Part shown: piece after piece, positions 1-8,686 of the stretch
Position numbering within the stretch: the first letter of the stretch is position 1
Layout: every line of letters begins with the position of its first letter
Assembly: GCF_034092395.1 (NCBI RefSeq)
Contig: NZ_CP139301.1
Span: 1,178,001-1,242,000 of the forward strand
From: Prochlorococcus sp. MIT 1307
Lineage (GTDB): Bacteria > Cyanobacteriota > Cyanobacteriia > PCC-6307 > Cyanobiaceae
Direction: 5' to 3'
DNA length: 64,000 nt
Notes under the pieces: generated by a model
The model's database searches: none
Told to the model about the DNA's origin: nothing
What the model saw: the letters and a program-made list of their open reading frames with translations, nothing else
Made by a program: the position numbers and the translations under genes

Positions 1-41
1 GTCGCAAGCGTTATAAATAGTCTTGTTTAGGTAATAGCAAA

Positions 42-974
42 GTGGGATTTCGTTTAAGACGTAAAGCACGGTTTCTTCTTACAAGTTTGTGGCGTGCCTA
101 TGAACGTTGGGCACATTGTGATTGTGTTGACCTAAGTGCAGCATTTGCTTATTACACGCTTCAATCCTTCTTCCCAATTTTATTAATATCTCTTTCAGTA
201 GCCTCCTGGTTTCTAGGTAGGCAAAATGGACTTGACCAACAAATCATAAATTTTGCAGCCCAAATTCTTCCTCCGTCAGTAGTTGGGCTAGTCGATACAA
301 CCTTAGTCAAACTAGTCAATCAAGGTTTTGGTGCGGGAATACTTGGCGCAATGTTCCTTATGGTTACTGCTGGGAATGCTTACCTAACTTTACAAAGAGG
401 TACCGATCGACTTTGGGATGATGTTTTACCTCCGCAAAAATTCCCAACAACATTCCAAGTGCAAGCCTTAAAGTTTATTCGCAGCAGAATAGAAGCTTTT
501 GTTGTTGTACTTCTAGTAGGAATACTAGTTGTGATTGATCAAATCAGTGCAAATGTTCGAATGATCCCTGGAGCTGTATTAGAAGACTTAAGCAGAACAG
601 TTCCTTTGCTTGCAAAGTCATTATCAAGTTTTCCAGTCATACAAGTTGGTCAATTTATTATTCCCTTAATGGGGCTCTCAATAATGGCCTTATTGCTACA
701 GGCATTACTTCCAAGTAGAAGAGTTCCTATTAAACCTCTAGTACCAGGCGCATTCATGATTGGAACTTTGTTAACTATCCTGAATTTAACTGTAAGTCGA
801 AGTATTCTTTCATTAGGCGCACGTTTTCAAGCATATGGATTTATTGGTGGAGTTTTAGTATTAACACTTTGGGTATGGATGATAGGTGTAATTATTTATT
901 TTGGACAATGTTGGAGCGTTGTTCTAGCCAGTACGCCTCGCAAGCGCCTTCCATTGAATTCCTATTATCCTTAA
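42..974 (+). CDS. YihY/BrkB-family inner-membrane protein
   Basis: This 310-residue protein has the YihY/BrkB pattern: an N-terminal cytoplasmic stretch with an AFAYYTLQSFFPILL segment, then about six hydrophobic helices ending in LWVWMIGVIIYFGQCWSVVL. The family was once called RNase BN, but that assignment belongs to another protein; its real function is unknown, possibly transport. The start is GTG at 42. A short reading frame ending before it (bases 1-30) may be the tail of the preceding gene but is too short to identify. Length and motifs fit the family, so the family call is firm and the function is not. Confidence 0.85.
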   Translation: MGFRLRRKARFLLTSLWRAYERWAHCDCVDLSAAFAYYTLQSFFPILLISLSVASWFLGRQNGLDQQIINFAAQILPPSVVGLVDTTLVKLVNQGFGAGILGAMFLMVTAGNAYLTLQRGTDRLWDDVLPPQKFPTTFQVQALKFIRSRIEAFVVVLLVGILVVIDQISANVRMIPGAVLEDLSRTVPLLAKSLSSFPVIQVGQFIIPLMGLSIMALLLQALLPSRRVPIKPLVPGAFMIGTLLTILNLTVSRSILSLGARFQAYGFIGGVLVLTLWVWMIGVIIYFGQCWSVVLASTPRKRLPLNSYYP

Positions 975-1022
975 TGTATGCACTAGACTAAATTCAAACG
1001 CAATAATTTATTCAGTGTCGAG

Positions 1023-1379
1023 ATGACCAGGCTGCCTCCTTTGCTCTGGTTTGCTCTTATAGTTTTAATACTATTGCCCTCTACAGCTGGAAGATTCTTA
1101 CTAGATCTGGCAGGTGGGTTAATACTTACTTTATTAGCACTCCCACTATTACTAACTGGCGCTGGTTGGCTTGGCTGGCGTTTCCTTCAATCAAAACTTA
1201 TACAGTGCGAGTTTTGTGGTGCAAGCATAATTAAAGATTCAATACTTTGCCCTGCATGTGGAGAAGAATTATCTAAAGGAAATCAAGGTAATAAAAAAAT
1301 ATTTAGCGTAGACAACTCTATCCCTGCGAGTTCAGCAACTATAGATATAACAGCACAAGATGCCGACAATACAAATTAA
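1023..1379 (+). CDS. Small membrane protein with C-terminal zinc ribbon
   Basis: A 118-residue protein. Residues 1-55 hold two hydrophobic helices (LLWFALIVLILLPS and the LILTLLALPLLLTGAGWLGW region). They are followed by a four-cysteine ribbon, CEFCGAS...LCPACGEEL, which should bind zinc, and then by a polar tail with low similarity to anything I recognise. It follows the BrkB-type gene by 48 bases on the same strand, so the two may be co-transcribed. It is convergent with xseB, whose stop lies 30 bases further on. The function is unknown. Confidence 0.7.
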   Translation: MTRLPPLLWFALIVLILLPSTAGRFLLDLAGGLILTLLALPLLLTGAGWLGWRFLQSKLIQCEFCGASIIKDSILCPACGEELSKGNQGNKKIFSVDNSIPASSATIDITAQDADNTN

Positions 1380-1409
1380 ATAGTTATTTATTTTTCAAGT
1401 AAGTCATGA

Positions 1410-1730
1410 TTATTCCAAATACTCCTTCATGTTTTCTGCTTTCAATTCCACAACTTCTTGCTCAACATCTTTCAACAAATTCTCACAATGCTCGAGATAC
1501 ATTTTACCTTTTAAATAAAATTTTTGCAGGTCTTCCACAGGTACTCTATCATCCTGCAAACACTCTAAAAGTCTATCTAGCTCTATTAATGATTCCTCAT
1601 AAGATAACAAGCTAATCTCATTATTCCATTTCTGAATTTTGCTCGTAAGTGAAGATGATTCAATTGAATTATCATATATTTGATTGCTAAAGTTAGAAGC
1701 GCTTTGATAAGATGAGTTATTTTGTTTCAT
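1410..1730 (-). CDS. xseB: Exodeoxyribonuclease VII small subunit
   Basis: This 106-residue protein carries the XseB fold signature in its C-terminal two thirds (SYEESLIELDRLLECLQDDRVPVEDL ... YLEHCENLLKDVEQEVVEL), a helical hairpin. The N-terminal 35 residues are a serine- and asparagine-rich extension. XseB subunits bind XseA to form exonuclease VII, which degrades single-stranded DNA in both directions. The gene starts 11 bases downstream of the xseA stop on the same strand, the usual xseA-xseB order, which supports both calls. Confidence 0.9.
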   Translation of the reverse strand: MKQNNSSYQSASNFSNQIYDNSIESSSLTSKIQKWNNEISLLSYEESLIELDRLLECLQDDRVPVEDLQKFYLKGKMYLEHCENLLKDVEQEVVELKAENMKEYLE

Positions 1731-1741
1731 TGTAAAGCTAG

Positions 1742-2884
1742 CTATAAATAAATTTTATCTACAATTGAAGCAACATGTCCATCACTAAGTTCAATCATTA
1801 ATCTTTCACCCTTAGAAAGCTCCTGAATACTGTTAACAGGTCTTCCAAGACGGTTACGCACAATGGCAAAACCACGCATCAATACTCGGTCGGGTGAAAG
1901 AGCATTTAATAATTGAGACTTGTTTTGGAGATCTTCCTTCTTCCTTTGAATTAAAAGTAAAGGTTCTTTAGTTTTCCATAACTTCTTTCTGTCTAATAAT
2001 CGTTGCCGTTCACGTCTTATAAGCCAAACAAATTGATCGTTTAATCGTTTTCGCCTCTGTAAACAATACTCTTGTGCAATGACAAAACTTGGCAATAAAT
2101 CAACCATCGCAGCAGTAGGGGTGGCCGCCCGATGGTCTGCTACAAGATCTGCCACAGTCAAGTCATCCTCATGACCAAGGCCAGTGACAACAGGCAAGGG
2201 GAAGCTAGCTAATGTTCGCCCTAATTCTTCATCATCAAAAACCATTAAATCTTCTCTACTCCCACCACCCCGAGCAAGAACAATCGCTTCAATTTCTAAT
2301 TCTTCTGCGCAAATGGCAACCTTATGCAAGGCAGATTGAATTTCCCTACTAACAGAGCCCTGTACAGGAATAGGAATCACAAACAATCTTGTTAAAGGCC
2401 AACGTTCTTTTGCAGTACGAATCATGTCCGCATGTGCAGAACTTGGCACACTAGTAAGAATCGCTATTGATCTTGGATATTTTGGCAATACTCTTCGTCT
2501 TCCTGCCTCAAGCAAACCTTCTTTCAAAAATAAGGCTTTCACAACCTCAAACTTACGCAGCACTGTTGAAAGACTTGGACGGATGTCCAACACCTGAACT
2601 GCAAGACTTGCTCGAACGGCCCAGAAGTTCAATTTTCCAACAATTACAACCCCATCTCCTTCATTAGGCATGAAATCAATCTTTTGAAGTTGCGAGGCCC
2701 AAATCACTGCTGAAATACTTGATGTGCCATCACTAAGAGTGAGCCACAAATGACCCTTCTTTAACTGAGATTTGGAGATAAAAGCCTTGACTACGAAGCG
2801 AGGTGCAAAACCACGTTCTAATAATCGTGCGATAGCCTCATTAAGCTCACGAACCGAATAATTTGGAAGAGTATCAAGAGTCAA
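1742..2884 (-). CDS. xseA: Exodeoxyribonuclease VII large subunit
   Basis: A 380-residue XseA. The N-terminal OB fold (about residues 8-105) includes FVVKAFISKSQLKKGHLWLTLSDG. The catalytic domain shows ARGGGSREDLMVFDDEEL and TGLGHEDDLTVADLVADHRAATPTAA, the family's conserved metal-site and core motifs. A helical region follows, and the C-terminal domain has the LMRGFAIVRN-type motif. It acts with XseB in single-stranded DNA degradation during repair. The start is TTG at 2884 (MTLDTLPNYSVRELN), inside the last codons of the upstream small ORF, which implies translational coupling. It is somewhat shorter than the E. coli enzyme, as is common in small genomes. Confidence 0.93.
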   Translation of the reverse strand: MTLDTLPNYSVRELNEAIARLLERGFAPRFVVKAFISKSQLKKGHLWLTLSDGTSSISAVIWASQLQKIDFMPNEGDGVVIVGKLNFWAVRASLAVQVLDIRPSLSTVLRKFEVVKALFLKEGLLEAGRRRVLPKYPRSIAILTSVPSSAHADMIRTAKERWPLTRLFVIPIPVQGSVSREIQSALHKVAICAEELEIEAIVLARGGGSREDLMVFDDEELGRTLASFPLPVVTGLGHEDDLTVADLVADHRAATPTAAMVDLLPSFVIAQEYCLQRRKRLNDQFVWLIRRERQRLLDRKKLWKTKEPLLLIQRKKEDLQNKSQLLNALSPDRVLMRGFAIVRNRLGRPVNSIQELSKGERLMIELSDGHVASIVDKIYL

Positions 2885-3050
2885 GACGCTGATAAGCCAA
2901 AGCCCAGTAAATGCATACAGTCATGCTGAAAACACCTAATAATTGTCCCCACAAATGATTTAGTTGAGTAAAAGCAATTGTCAAAATCAATAGAGCACTG
3001 CTAATCAGTCGGGCTCCATCTCTTCGGTTGTTTGCAAAAAACCGAGGCAA
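2874..3050 (-). CDS. Small hydrophobic protein overlapping xseA start
   Basis: An open frame of about 58 codons encodes a basic N-terminus (PRFFANNRRDGARL) and two hydrophobic stretches (SSALLILTIAFTQL and LLGVFSMTVCIYWALAY). It reads like a genuine small two-helix membrane protein. There is no ATG or GTG start; TTG at 3050 is the best candidate, and the frame stays open a little further upstream, so the N-terminus is uncertain. Its TGA stop lies 11 bases inside the xseA frame, which suggests coupled translation. I do not recognise the family. Confidence 0.5.
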   Translation of the reverse strand: MPRFFANNRRDGARLISSALLILTIAFTQLNHLWGQLLGVFSMTVCIYWALAYQRLDS

Positions 3051-3179
3051 GGCTATAGACCAAATAATTAATCTACTCTCGCTGAATATCTAAGCAATAG
3101 ATATGGCTAATTAAATTTCTCAACAAATATATTCACAAGTTGAAGAAGAAGCCTTATATAACAAAACTGATGCTGCAAT

Positions 3180-3326
3180 TTATCCAAAGCCCATTTGACC
3201 AAGAATGCCTTGTCCAGTGAGCAACTCTGTACTTAATCCGATCACAAGACCTATCATCGCCAGGCGGCCGTTCCAAGTCTCTGCAAAATTCACAAAGCCA
3301 AAACGAGGCTGATTGGTCTCAGGCAT
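3180..3326 (-). CDS. hli: High-light-inducible (Hli/Scp) protein
   Basis: A 48-residue protein beginning MPETNQPRFGFVNFAETWNG and continuing RLAMIGLVIGL. The FAExWNGRLAMIG stretch is the chlorophyll-binding helix of the Hli (small CAB-like) family. It has one transmembrane helix and a short tail (LGQMGFG). Hli proteins bind chlorophyll and carotenoid and protect photosystem II assembly under light or nutrient stress. Picocyanobacteria carry many copies. The gene has a clear ATG start and its own flanking spacers. Confidence 0.92.
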   Translation of the reverse strand: MPETNQPRFGFVNFAETWNGRLAMIGLVIGLSTELLTGQGILGQMGFG

Positions 3327-3529
3327 AAAATTTTATCTTTCTCACTAATTCTAACAAAGTAAAAAAGCTTCTATCAAAATTGCCAGGGAACTCAATATTT
3401 TGTCTTTGAATCGACCAGATTTATTAATTAAACCTCTAGCCAGCCATTTTTTATACTTACTTCTAAATCATACATCAACAATATATAAAAGAAGGACAAA
3501 AAAGATTAGGTCCTATCTAACTATCAACT

Positions 3530-3913
3530 TCAACGAACATGTCTTGCTCCATCTACTGGACAATATTCTTCCCCAGTAAGCTCTTCATAGATAATTGCAG
3601 GTAATCCTGTTTCAAACATCGTTTGCAAAGCTTCTTTCAATAAAGGATTCCAACCCCCTGTACTGACGTCTCCGTGACGTACTGTCCAGTCCCATGTACC
3701 TTGTAAATCCCTAGGTATCCGGCCCTCTCGATCTCTTCTCGCAACCAAATCAAGAGACTCAACCAAACCAACTTGAACTGGTTCTTTACCGTATGACGGG
3801 GTCAAACTTAGTTCCAGTCTGACAGGATCTTCTTTAAGTAGTCGCAAGCGAAACCTTGGCGGCAACTTCACAGTCTTGAGGACTGCAACAACAATACGAG
3901 TTCTTTGATCCAA
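3530..3913 (-). CDS. Conserved cyanobacterial hypothetical protein
   Basis: A soluble 127-residue protein with no membrane helix or signal peptide. It opens with MDQRTRIVVAVLKTVKLPPR and has an alternating beta-like first half. A tryptophan-rich middle (GTWDWTVRHGDVSTGGWNPL) is followed by an acidic end with one cysteine (EEYCPVDGARH). It looks like a conserved single-domain protein, but I cannot name the family or a function. A 55-base gap separates it from the DUF2973 gene, with both genes on the minus strand. Confidence 0.6.
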   Translation of the reverse strand: MDQRTRIVVAVLKTVKLPPRFRLRLLKEDPVRLELSLTPSYGKEPVQVGLVESLDLVARRDREGRIPRDLQGTWDWTVRHGDVSTGGWNPLLKEALQTMFETGLPAIIYEELTGEEYCPVDGARHVR

Positions 3914-3968
3914 GATTTACTCCTCTTACGAGTCATATGAAGTGCCCCATGGACACAAAGCACCTAAT

Positions 3969-4244
3969 TTATTCAGCAGAGGTTTCTGCCGACTTAGGTG
4001 GGTCAATATCTCCAGAAAAACGCACAGTCAATAACTCTTCATCCGTAATTTTGCCATCTTGATCCAAAAGCTCTGGATGAATAGTCAGTCGACCAGTGCG
4101 GTCTTCCTTTAAATTGCTCTTTTGTAATGAGCTATTTGATAGTCGTTGATCAGCCCAAAAAACCCTCCTCATCACTCTAAAAGCTTGCCATAGCAGTAAT
4201 AGCACGGCAGCAAGGTACAAAAAGATAAAAAGGAAGTTCAGCAT
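3969..4244 (-). CDS. DUF2973-type membrane protein
   Basis: A 91-residue protein with one N-terminal transmembrane helix (LNFLFIFLYLAAVLLLLWQAF) followed by an RVMRRVFW turn. A polar tail contains DRTGRLTIHPELLDQDGKITDEELLTVRF. The TGRLTIHPELLDxxGxIT stretch matches what I know of the cyanobacterial DUF2973 family, whose members are near this length. The function is unknown. Its ATG lies next to a gene-free 320-base spacer shared with the divergent HtrA gene. Confidence 0.75.
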   Translation of the reverse strand: MLNFLFIFLYLAAVLLLLWQAFRVMRRVFWADQRLSNSSLQKSNLKEDRTGRLTIHPELLDQDGKITDEELLTVRFSGDIDPPKSAETSAE

Positions 4245-4564
4245 GTCAGCTAGTCAATAACAAAAAAGCGATGGTTGGGATCAACAGTAGTTTTGAGGAT
4301 TAATGGACTTGCTTATATGCTGCCATTAGTGCGCCTTAATTGCTCTAGTTAAAGGGCGTGAAAAAGCAGGAAAACAAAAAAACAAGTCATTATCTGTCAC
4401 ATTATTTTATATAGCCCTAACGCCTAAGCGACAGGCAAATGAACGTTTTGACCTAATCCCAAAGTTATCAAGCATTTAGACATCCTCGAATCAAATAACA
4501 AGTAGGTTTCAAAAAGGCAAGCTCTTTCTAAGCTCAATGAGAGTAATGGTTTATCGTAGAAGAA
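4245..4564. other. Intergenic spacer between divergent DUF2973 and HtrA genes
   Basis: This 320-base stretch separates two divergent genes and must hold both promoters. I found no open frame with coding character, no RNA gene and no strong hairpin. It is A-rich around 4365-4400. Confidence 0.5.
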
Positions 4565-5755
4565 ATGAGAAATGAATGGAGCAAAGGGTTTAACTTAAAA
4601 ACTGACTGGATTACAAAGAACAAAAAAGCCCTCCTTTCGCCTATTGGCTTATTTATTGGAACTCTTGGAATTTGTTGCATTCCAATAACGCAATCCCTAA
4701 TTTCATACCCAATAAAAGCCCAGCCAACAGAAACATTTACTAAAAAATCATTTGTAGCGGAAGCTCTAGCTCGCAGTGGCCCTGCTGTAGTCACATTAGA
4801 AACTCAGCGCAGAGTAATCCAGGGCAATTCAGCATTACCACCAGGGTTATTGATGGACCCTTATTTACAACGTTTTTTTGGCTTACAAGGTATGCGGCGG
4901 CCTCGTTCTCGAATTGAAAGGGGACAAGGGAGTGGTGTGATTTTTTCTAGTGATGGGTTTGTTCTAACCAATGCCCATGTCGTGGAAAAGACTGATCGTT
5001 TGATGATAGGTATGTCAGATAATCGAAGAGTCCCTGGGCGGGTAGTAGGCCAAGACTCTCTAACAGATCTAGCTGTTATTCAACTCGAAGGTTCAGGTCC
5101 TTGGCCATCTGCCCCATTAGGTAATTCTGATCAATTAACCGTAGGGGATTGGGCGATCGCAGTTGGTAATCCATTTGGACTAGAGAACACAGTCACACTT
5201 GGAATTATTAGCAACCTGAACCGCAATGTTTCCCAATTGGGAATATCAGGCAAACGTTTTGAACTAATTCAAACTGATGCAGCTATTAATCCAGGAAACT
5301 CAGGCGGCCCTTTGCTAAATGCAAAGGGAGAAGTAATAGGTATTAATACATTAGTACGTTCAGGACCAGGAGCAGGCTTGGGGTTTGCTATTCCAATCAA
5401 CCGAGCAAGAGCAATTGCAAAACAACTTGTAGAGAAAGGCAGAGCAAGTCACCCAATGATTGGAGTCAGTCTCTCTTCTTTACCTAGCAATAATTCTAAT
5501 GACTTCAACTTTAACGAAGCTGGAGCCATGATTCGTTATGTAATGCCAGGTAGTCCTGCCGATATTGGTGGACTACAAGTTGGTGATGTAATAATTTCAG
5601 TAGGCGGAAAAGAAATAAATAGTCCTAGAGATGTAATTACTGCTATCAACAGACATGGAGAAGGTAGTCCTCTCATGTTCGAGATCCGAAGAAGTATTCA
5701 AACACTAAATTTGGCAATTACTCCAATAGATATGAATAGTATTAGCAATTTCTGA
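4565..5755 (+). CDS. HtrA/Deg-family serine protease
   Basis: A 396-residue trypsin-like protease with one PDZ domain. A hydrophobic N-terminal segment (LSPIGLFIGTLGICCIPI) acts as a signal or anchor, placing the protein in the periplasm or thylakoid lumen. The catalytic triad is visible: His138 (TNAHVVEK), Asp168 (SLTDLAVIQLE) and Ser246 (INPGNSGGPL). The PDZ domain follows from about residue 300 (VMPGSPADIGGLQVGDVIISVGGKEI). Cyanobacteria have three such proteins (HtrA, HhoA, HhoB), which remove damaged envelope and photosystem proteins. Which paralogue this is cannot be decided here. Confidence 0.92.
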   Translation: MRNEWSKGFNLKTDWITKNKKALLSPIGLFIGTLGICCIPITQSLISYPIKAQPTETFTKKSFVAEALARSGPAVVTLETQRRVIQGNSALPPGLLMDPYLQRFFGLQGMRRPRSRIERGQGSGVIFSSDGFVLTNAHVVEKTDRLMIGMSDNRRVPGRVVGQDSLTDLAVIQLEGSGPWPSAPLGNSDQLTVGDWAIAVGNPFGLENTVTLGIISNLNRNVSQLGISGKRFELIQTDAAINPGNSGGPLLNAKGEVIGINTLVRSGPGAGLGFAIPINRARAIAKQLVEKGRASHPMIGVSLSSLPSNNSNDFNFNEAGAMIRYVMPGSPADIGGLQVGDVIISVGGKEINSPRDVITAINRHGEGSPLMFEIRRSIQTLNLAITPIDMNSISNF

Positions 5756-6076
5756 TTGAACATTAAAAAGGAAATGCATATCTAGTCCATGCGTACTATC
5801 CTCAATAGGGCATCTCATAAAACTAATAAAGACAAGGTCTAATCCTCTCTTTATCGTGAAGGGAAAAAGTAGTAATTTATTCCAATGATGTTTCGACTAT
5901 ATCACAAATATTAGAAAGAGTCTGGCAAAGATTCCCAGATTGTGGGCAGAATATATTTTCATTCACTTTGTGAAGGCTTTTGAGCTCATCTGAAATGATC
6001 TAATCGTTAAAGCAATAAGCCTTACAGCTTAATCGAATATGAAGTGTTAGGGCTAATGAAAAACTATTCTTTGGGA
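5756..6076. other. Intergenic region with a possible gene relic
   Basis: This 321-base spacer lies between convergent genes (HtrA and ABC-F). On the plus strand a frame ending near 5972 translates as VVIYSNDVSTISQILERVWQ followed by RFPDCGQNIFSFTL. That is protein-like, but it has no ATG, GTG or TTG start and is preceded by a stop. It may be the tail of a decayed gene or a chance frame. No terminator-quality hairpin was seen. Confidence 0.3.
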
Positions 6077-7801
6077 TTAATTACCTTTCGTCTTTTTTGC
6101 ATTTCTCTTCCGCTGTCGATCTCGCTTTAATAAGCGCTTTGCTTCTCTTTCCGCAAGACGCAATGCCCTTTCTTCAGTATCCTTTTCTTCAGCTTTTTTT
6201 TCTATGTAATAAGAATAATCTCCTCGATAAAGAACTAACTCACCATCTCTTATTTCCACAATACGATTAGCAACTTGTGAAATAAAATATCTATCATGAG
6301 AAACAATCAAGGCAGCACCCTGATATTCTCTTAGTGCTTCCTCTAGCATTTCTTTAGATGGTATATCTAGGTGATTAGTTGGCTCATCAAGAACCAATAA
6401 ATTACATGGCTGAATTAGCATCAAAGCAAGGGCAAGTCTTGCCTTCTCACCTCCACTAAGTTGACCTACCTCTTTAAAAACAGCGTCATTGCTAAGACAA
6501 AAGCTACCCAATAATGAGCGAACTTGAGTCTGGGTCCAATTTGGAACTTGTTCAAACAGAGTATCAATTACTATTTTTTTTAGATCCAGTGCCTCTGCTT
6601 GATTTTGCTCAAAGTAACCTGCAATCACATTATGTTCTCCTAATTTAGCTTTTCCATCATCAGGAGTTTCTAGTCCCATAATTAACCTCAGTAATGTAGA
6701 TTTACCTGATCCATTAGGCCCAATAAATGCAATTCTATCGCCTTTTTCAACTTCTAAGTTAGCCCCAAGAAAGAGTATTTTATCTCCATAGCTATGCGTT
6801 AGATCATCTATTATTGCTACCTGAGCTCCAGATCGAGGAGAAGTTGGAAATCTAAAAATAGGACTATTTTCTCTAACTATAGGAACCTCTACTCTTTCTA
6901 CTTTATCCAATAATTTTTCTCGACTCTTTGCTTGAGTACTACGGGTAGCACTGGCTCGAAATCTATCTATATAAGCTTGCTGTGAAGCGAGGTCTTTTTG
7001 TTGGCGTTCAAATGCAGCTTGAATATTTTCCTGTTCTAGGTTCTTTTGCTCAATGTAAGCTGAATAATTTCCAGCATAAGTCCTTGAAACACCTCTTTCA
7101 GTAGAAACTATTTGTGTACAGATTTTATCTAAGAATGTTCTATCATGGCTTATTACTACCATTGCAGATGTCTGATCAAGAAGATAATTTTCTAACCATT
7201 TGATTGTTTCTAAATCAAGATGATTAGTAGGTTCATCTAATAAAAGAAGATCTGGATCTTGCAAAAGAATCTTTCCTAAAGCAATGCGCATCTGCCAACC
7301 ACCTGAATAATCTCCAACCAGTTGTTCGGCTTCTGTCTGAGAGAATCCAATTTTAGGTAACAATTTTTCAACTTGAGCCTCCAATTCATATCCATGAATT
7401 GCTTCAAATCGAGTTTGAAGTACCCCTAGCTCCTTAATCAAACTATCTAGATAGTCAGGGCTCTCCGCAGCACGAAGAGACTCCATATCCTGTTCAACTG
7501 ATCGAAGTTTCTTTAAGACTTTTGCTGCTTCATCAAAAGCTTGAAAGAGCTCCTCTCTAACAGTACGTTTTAAATCAACATCAAATTCTTGCTGTAAATA
7601 AGCAATTCTTGGCTCGCCCTGTCGAAGAACGTTTCCACTAGTAACATCTTCTAATCCAGCAATGATTTTCATTTGAGTGGATTTGCCAGCACCATTCACC
7701 CCAACAAGACCTATGCGATCTCCAGGCTTAACCTCCCAGGTGACCTCTTTGAGAACTTCACCTGTGGGATAGATCTTGTTAACCCGCTCAAGTCGCAGCA
7801 C
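6077..7801 (-). CDS. ABC-F family ATPase (ribosome-associated type)
   Basis: A 574-residue protein with two ATP-binding cassettes and no membrane segment. Walker A motifs are GVNGAGKST and [11 protein letters not shown], the signatures are YSGGWQMRIALGKIL and LSGGEKARLALAL, and both Walker B sites read LLLLDEPTNHLD or similar. The linker (RQQKDLASQQAYIDRFRASATRSTQAKSREK) and the basic C-terminal coiled tail (EREAKRLLKRDRQRKRNAKK) are typical of Uup/ABCF3-like proteins. ABC-F proteins act on ribosomes rather than in transport. The exact subfamily is uncertain. Confidence 0.9.
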   Translation of the reverse strand: MLRLERVNKIYPTGEVLKEVTWEVKPGDRIGLVGVNGAGKSTQMKIIAGLEDVTSGNVLRQGEPRIAYLQQEFDVDLKRTVREELFQAFDEAAKVLKKLRSVEQDMESLRAAESPDYLDSLIKELGVLQTRFEAIHGYELEAQVEKLLPKIGFSQTEAEQLVGDYSGGWQMRIALGKILLQDPDLLLLDEPTNHLDLETIKWLENYLLDQTSAMVVISHDRTFLDKICTQIVSTERGVSRTYAGNYSAYIEQKNLEQENIQAAFERQQKDLASQQAYIDRFRASATRSTQAKSREKLLDKVERVEVPIVRENSPIFRFPTSPRSGAQVAIIDDLTHSYGDKILFLGANLEVEKGDRIAFIGPNGSGKSTLLRLIMGLETPDDGKAKLGEHNVIAGYFEQNQAEALDLKKIVIDTLFEQVPNWTQTQVRSLLGSFCLSNDAVFKEVGQLSGGEKARLALALMLIQPCNLLVLDEPTNHLDIPSKEMLEEALREYQGAALIVSHDRYFISQVANRIVEIRDGELVLYRGDYSYYIEKKAEEKDTEERALRLAEREAKRLLKRDRQRKRNAKKTKGN

Positions 7802-7883
7802 TAGTACACAAAATCCGAAGGGAAATCATCTCGATTGGATAAATTGAGAATGCTAATTACCTATTGCCTACCGATATCAAACC

Positions 7884-8081
7884 ATGGCGAGACTGGAACA
7901 AATTACTGCTCTGGTTTTAGCCGCAGGCTTAGCTATTCCAAGCTATTGGTTTTTCTGGACTATGGCAGGTGGGGGCGGCTATGACCGACGTCGTAGTACC
8001 GAAGAAATTCCTTTAATTGAGGAAAGGAGGAGCCCAAACGAATTACCACAAAACCCATCTATAAACCTCCACGAGCTTTAA
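7884..8081 (+). CDS. Small single-helix membrane protein
   Basis: A 65-residue protein with a hydrophobic N-terminal helix (ITALVLAAGLAIPSYWFFWTMAGGGG) and an acidic, proline-containing soluble tail (YDRRRSTEEIPLIEERRSPNELP). The ATG start follows the divergent ABC-F gene by about 80 bases. Its 3' end overlaps the convergent Nif11-like gene by 23 bases. It looks like a conserved picocyanobacterial hypothetical; no function can be assigned. Confidence 0.6.
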   Translation: MARLEQITALVLAAGLAIPSYWFFWTMAGGGGYDRRRSTEEIPLIEERRSPNELPQNPSINLHEL

Positions 8082-8289
8082 CTAACCATTGCTTTGTATC
8101 TCCATCGTCAATTCCTTCCAAATAAGCTTTTACCTCATCAGAAGTAACTGGTAATCCAAGACTTTCACCTAACTGACAAATAGCAGTCAAAGCACCTTGA
8201 GGATCCTGAAGTGCTTGACGAAACAAAACCTGCGTATGCTCAGGGTCTGCCTTAATGCGTTGATATAGCTCCGCAGCATTGTTGGTCAT
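8059..8289 (-). CDS. Nif11-like domain protein
   Basis: A 76-residue protein from ATG at 8289 (MTNNAAELYQRIKADPEHTQ). An upstream TTG at 8313 in the same frame is less likely. The pattern of a helix, DPEHTQVLFRQALQDPQGALTAICQLGESLGLPVTSDEV, resembles the Nif11 leader-like domain found in nitrogen-fixation neighbourhoods and as the leader of prochlorosin-type peptides. It ends KARGGL, a Gly-Gly with no core peptide behind it, and no maturation enzyme is nearby. It is therefore more likely a stand-alone Nif11-like protein than a peptide precursor. The call is tentative. Confidence 0.5.
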   Translation of the reverse strand: MTNNAAELYQRIKADPEHTQVLFRQALQDPQGALTAICQLGESLGLPVTSDEVKAYLEGIDDGDTKQWLVKARGGL

Positions 8290-8323
8290 AACAAAATCAA
8301 ATAACTGGATCAACCTAATTCAA

Positions 8324-8686
8324 TTAGGCAACTTTCGAGCCAAGCCTGGCATCATCGAACTGATCCAAGCCACTCTCTCTAATGCCTTTTGCAGAAGCAT
8401 CTTTCATGCTTCTGGCATCCATACACAACACCTTCCGCAATTGAGCAAAATTTGCAGCTTGAGAAACTTTGCCTTCCTTGACTGCACCATATTCAGCATT
8501 TTGAAGAACATGATGCAAATGGGAGAGAAGGTATGTACTAATAACCGCGGATATCAAGACATCGCTATTTTCAACACTTCTTGAAGACCGCCTACGTAAA
8601 GGTTGAGATGCTCCTGAACGTCTTTTGACATTCACTTTGCGTGATCTCTGTGAGCTGGTTGCAGAGGGGAGAGTGGGTTTAGTCAT
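8324..8686 (-). CDS. Basic hypothetical protein, marine picocyanobacterial type
   Basis: About 120 residues from ATG at 8686, chosen because AAAGGAGT lies seven bases upstream on the coding strand. The frame could open at 8740 (MKNKHFAF). The N-terminal 40 residues are rich in Ser, Arg and Lys (QRSRKVNVKRRSGASQPLRRRSSRS) and probably disordered. The rest is a helical domain (DVLISAVISTYLLSHLHHVLQNAEYG). I do not recognise the family. The basic tail suggests nucleic-acid binding, but that is inference only. Confidence 0.55.
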   Translation of the reverse strand: MTKPTLPSATSSQRSRKVNVKRRSGASQPLRRRSSRSVENSDVLISAVISTYLLSHLHHVLQNAEYGAVKEGKVSQAANFAQLRKVLCMDARSMKDASAKGIRESGLDQFDDARLGSKVA

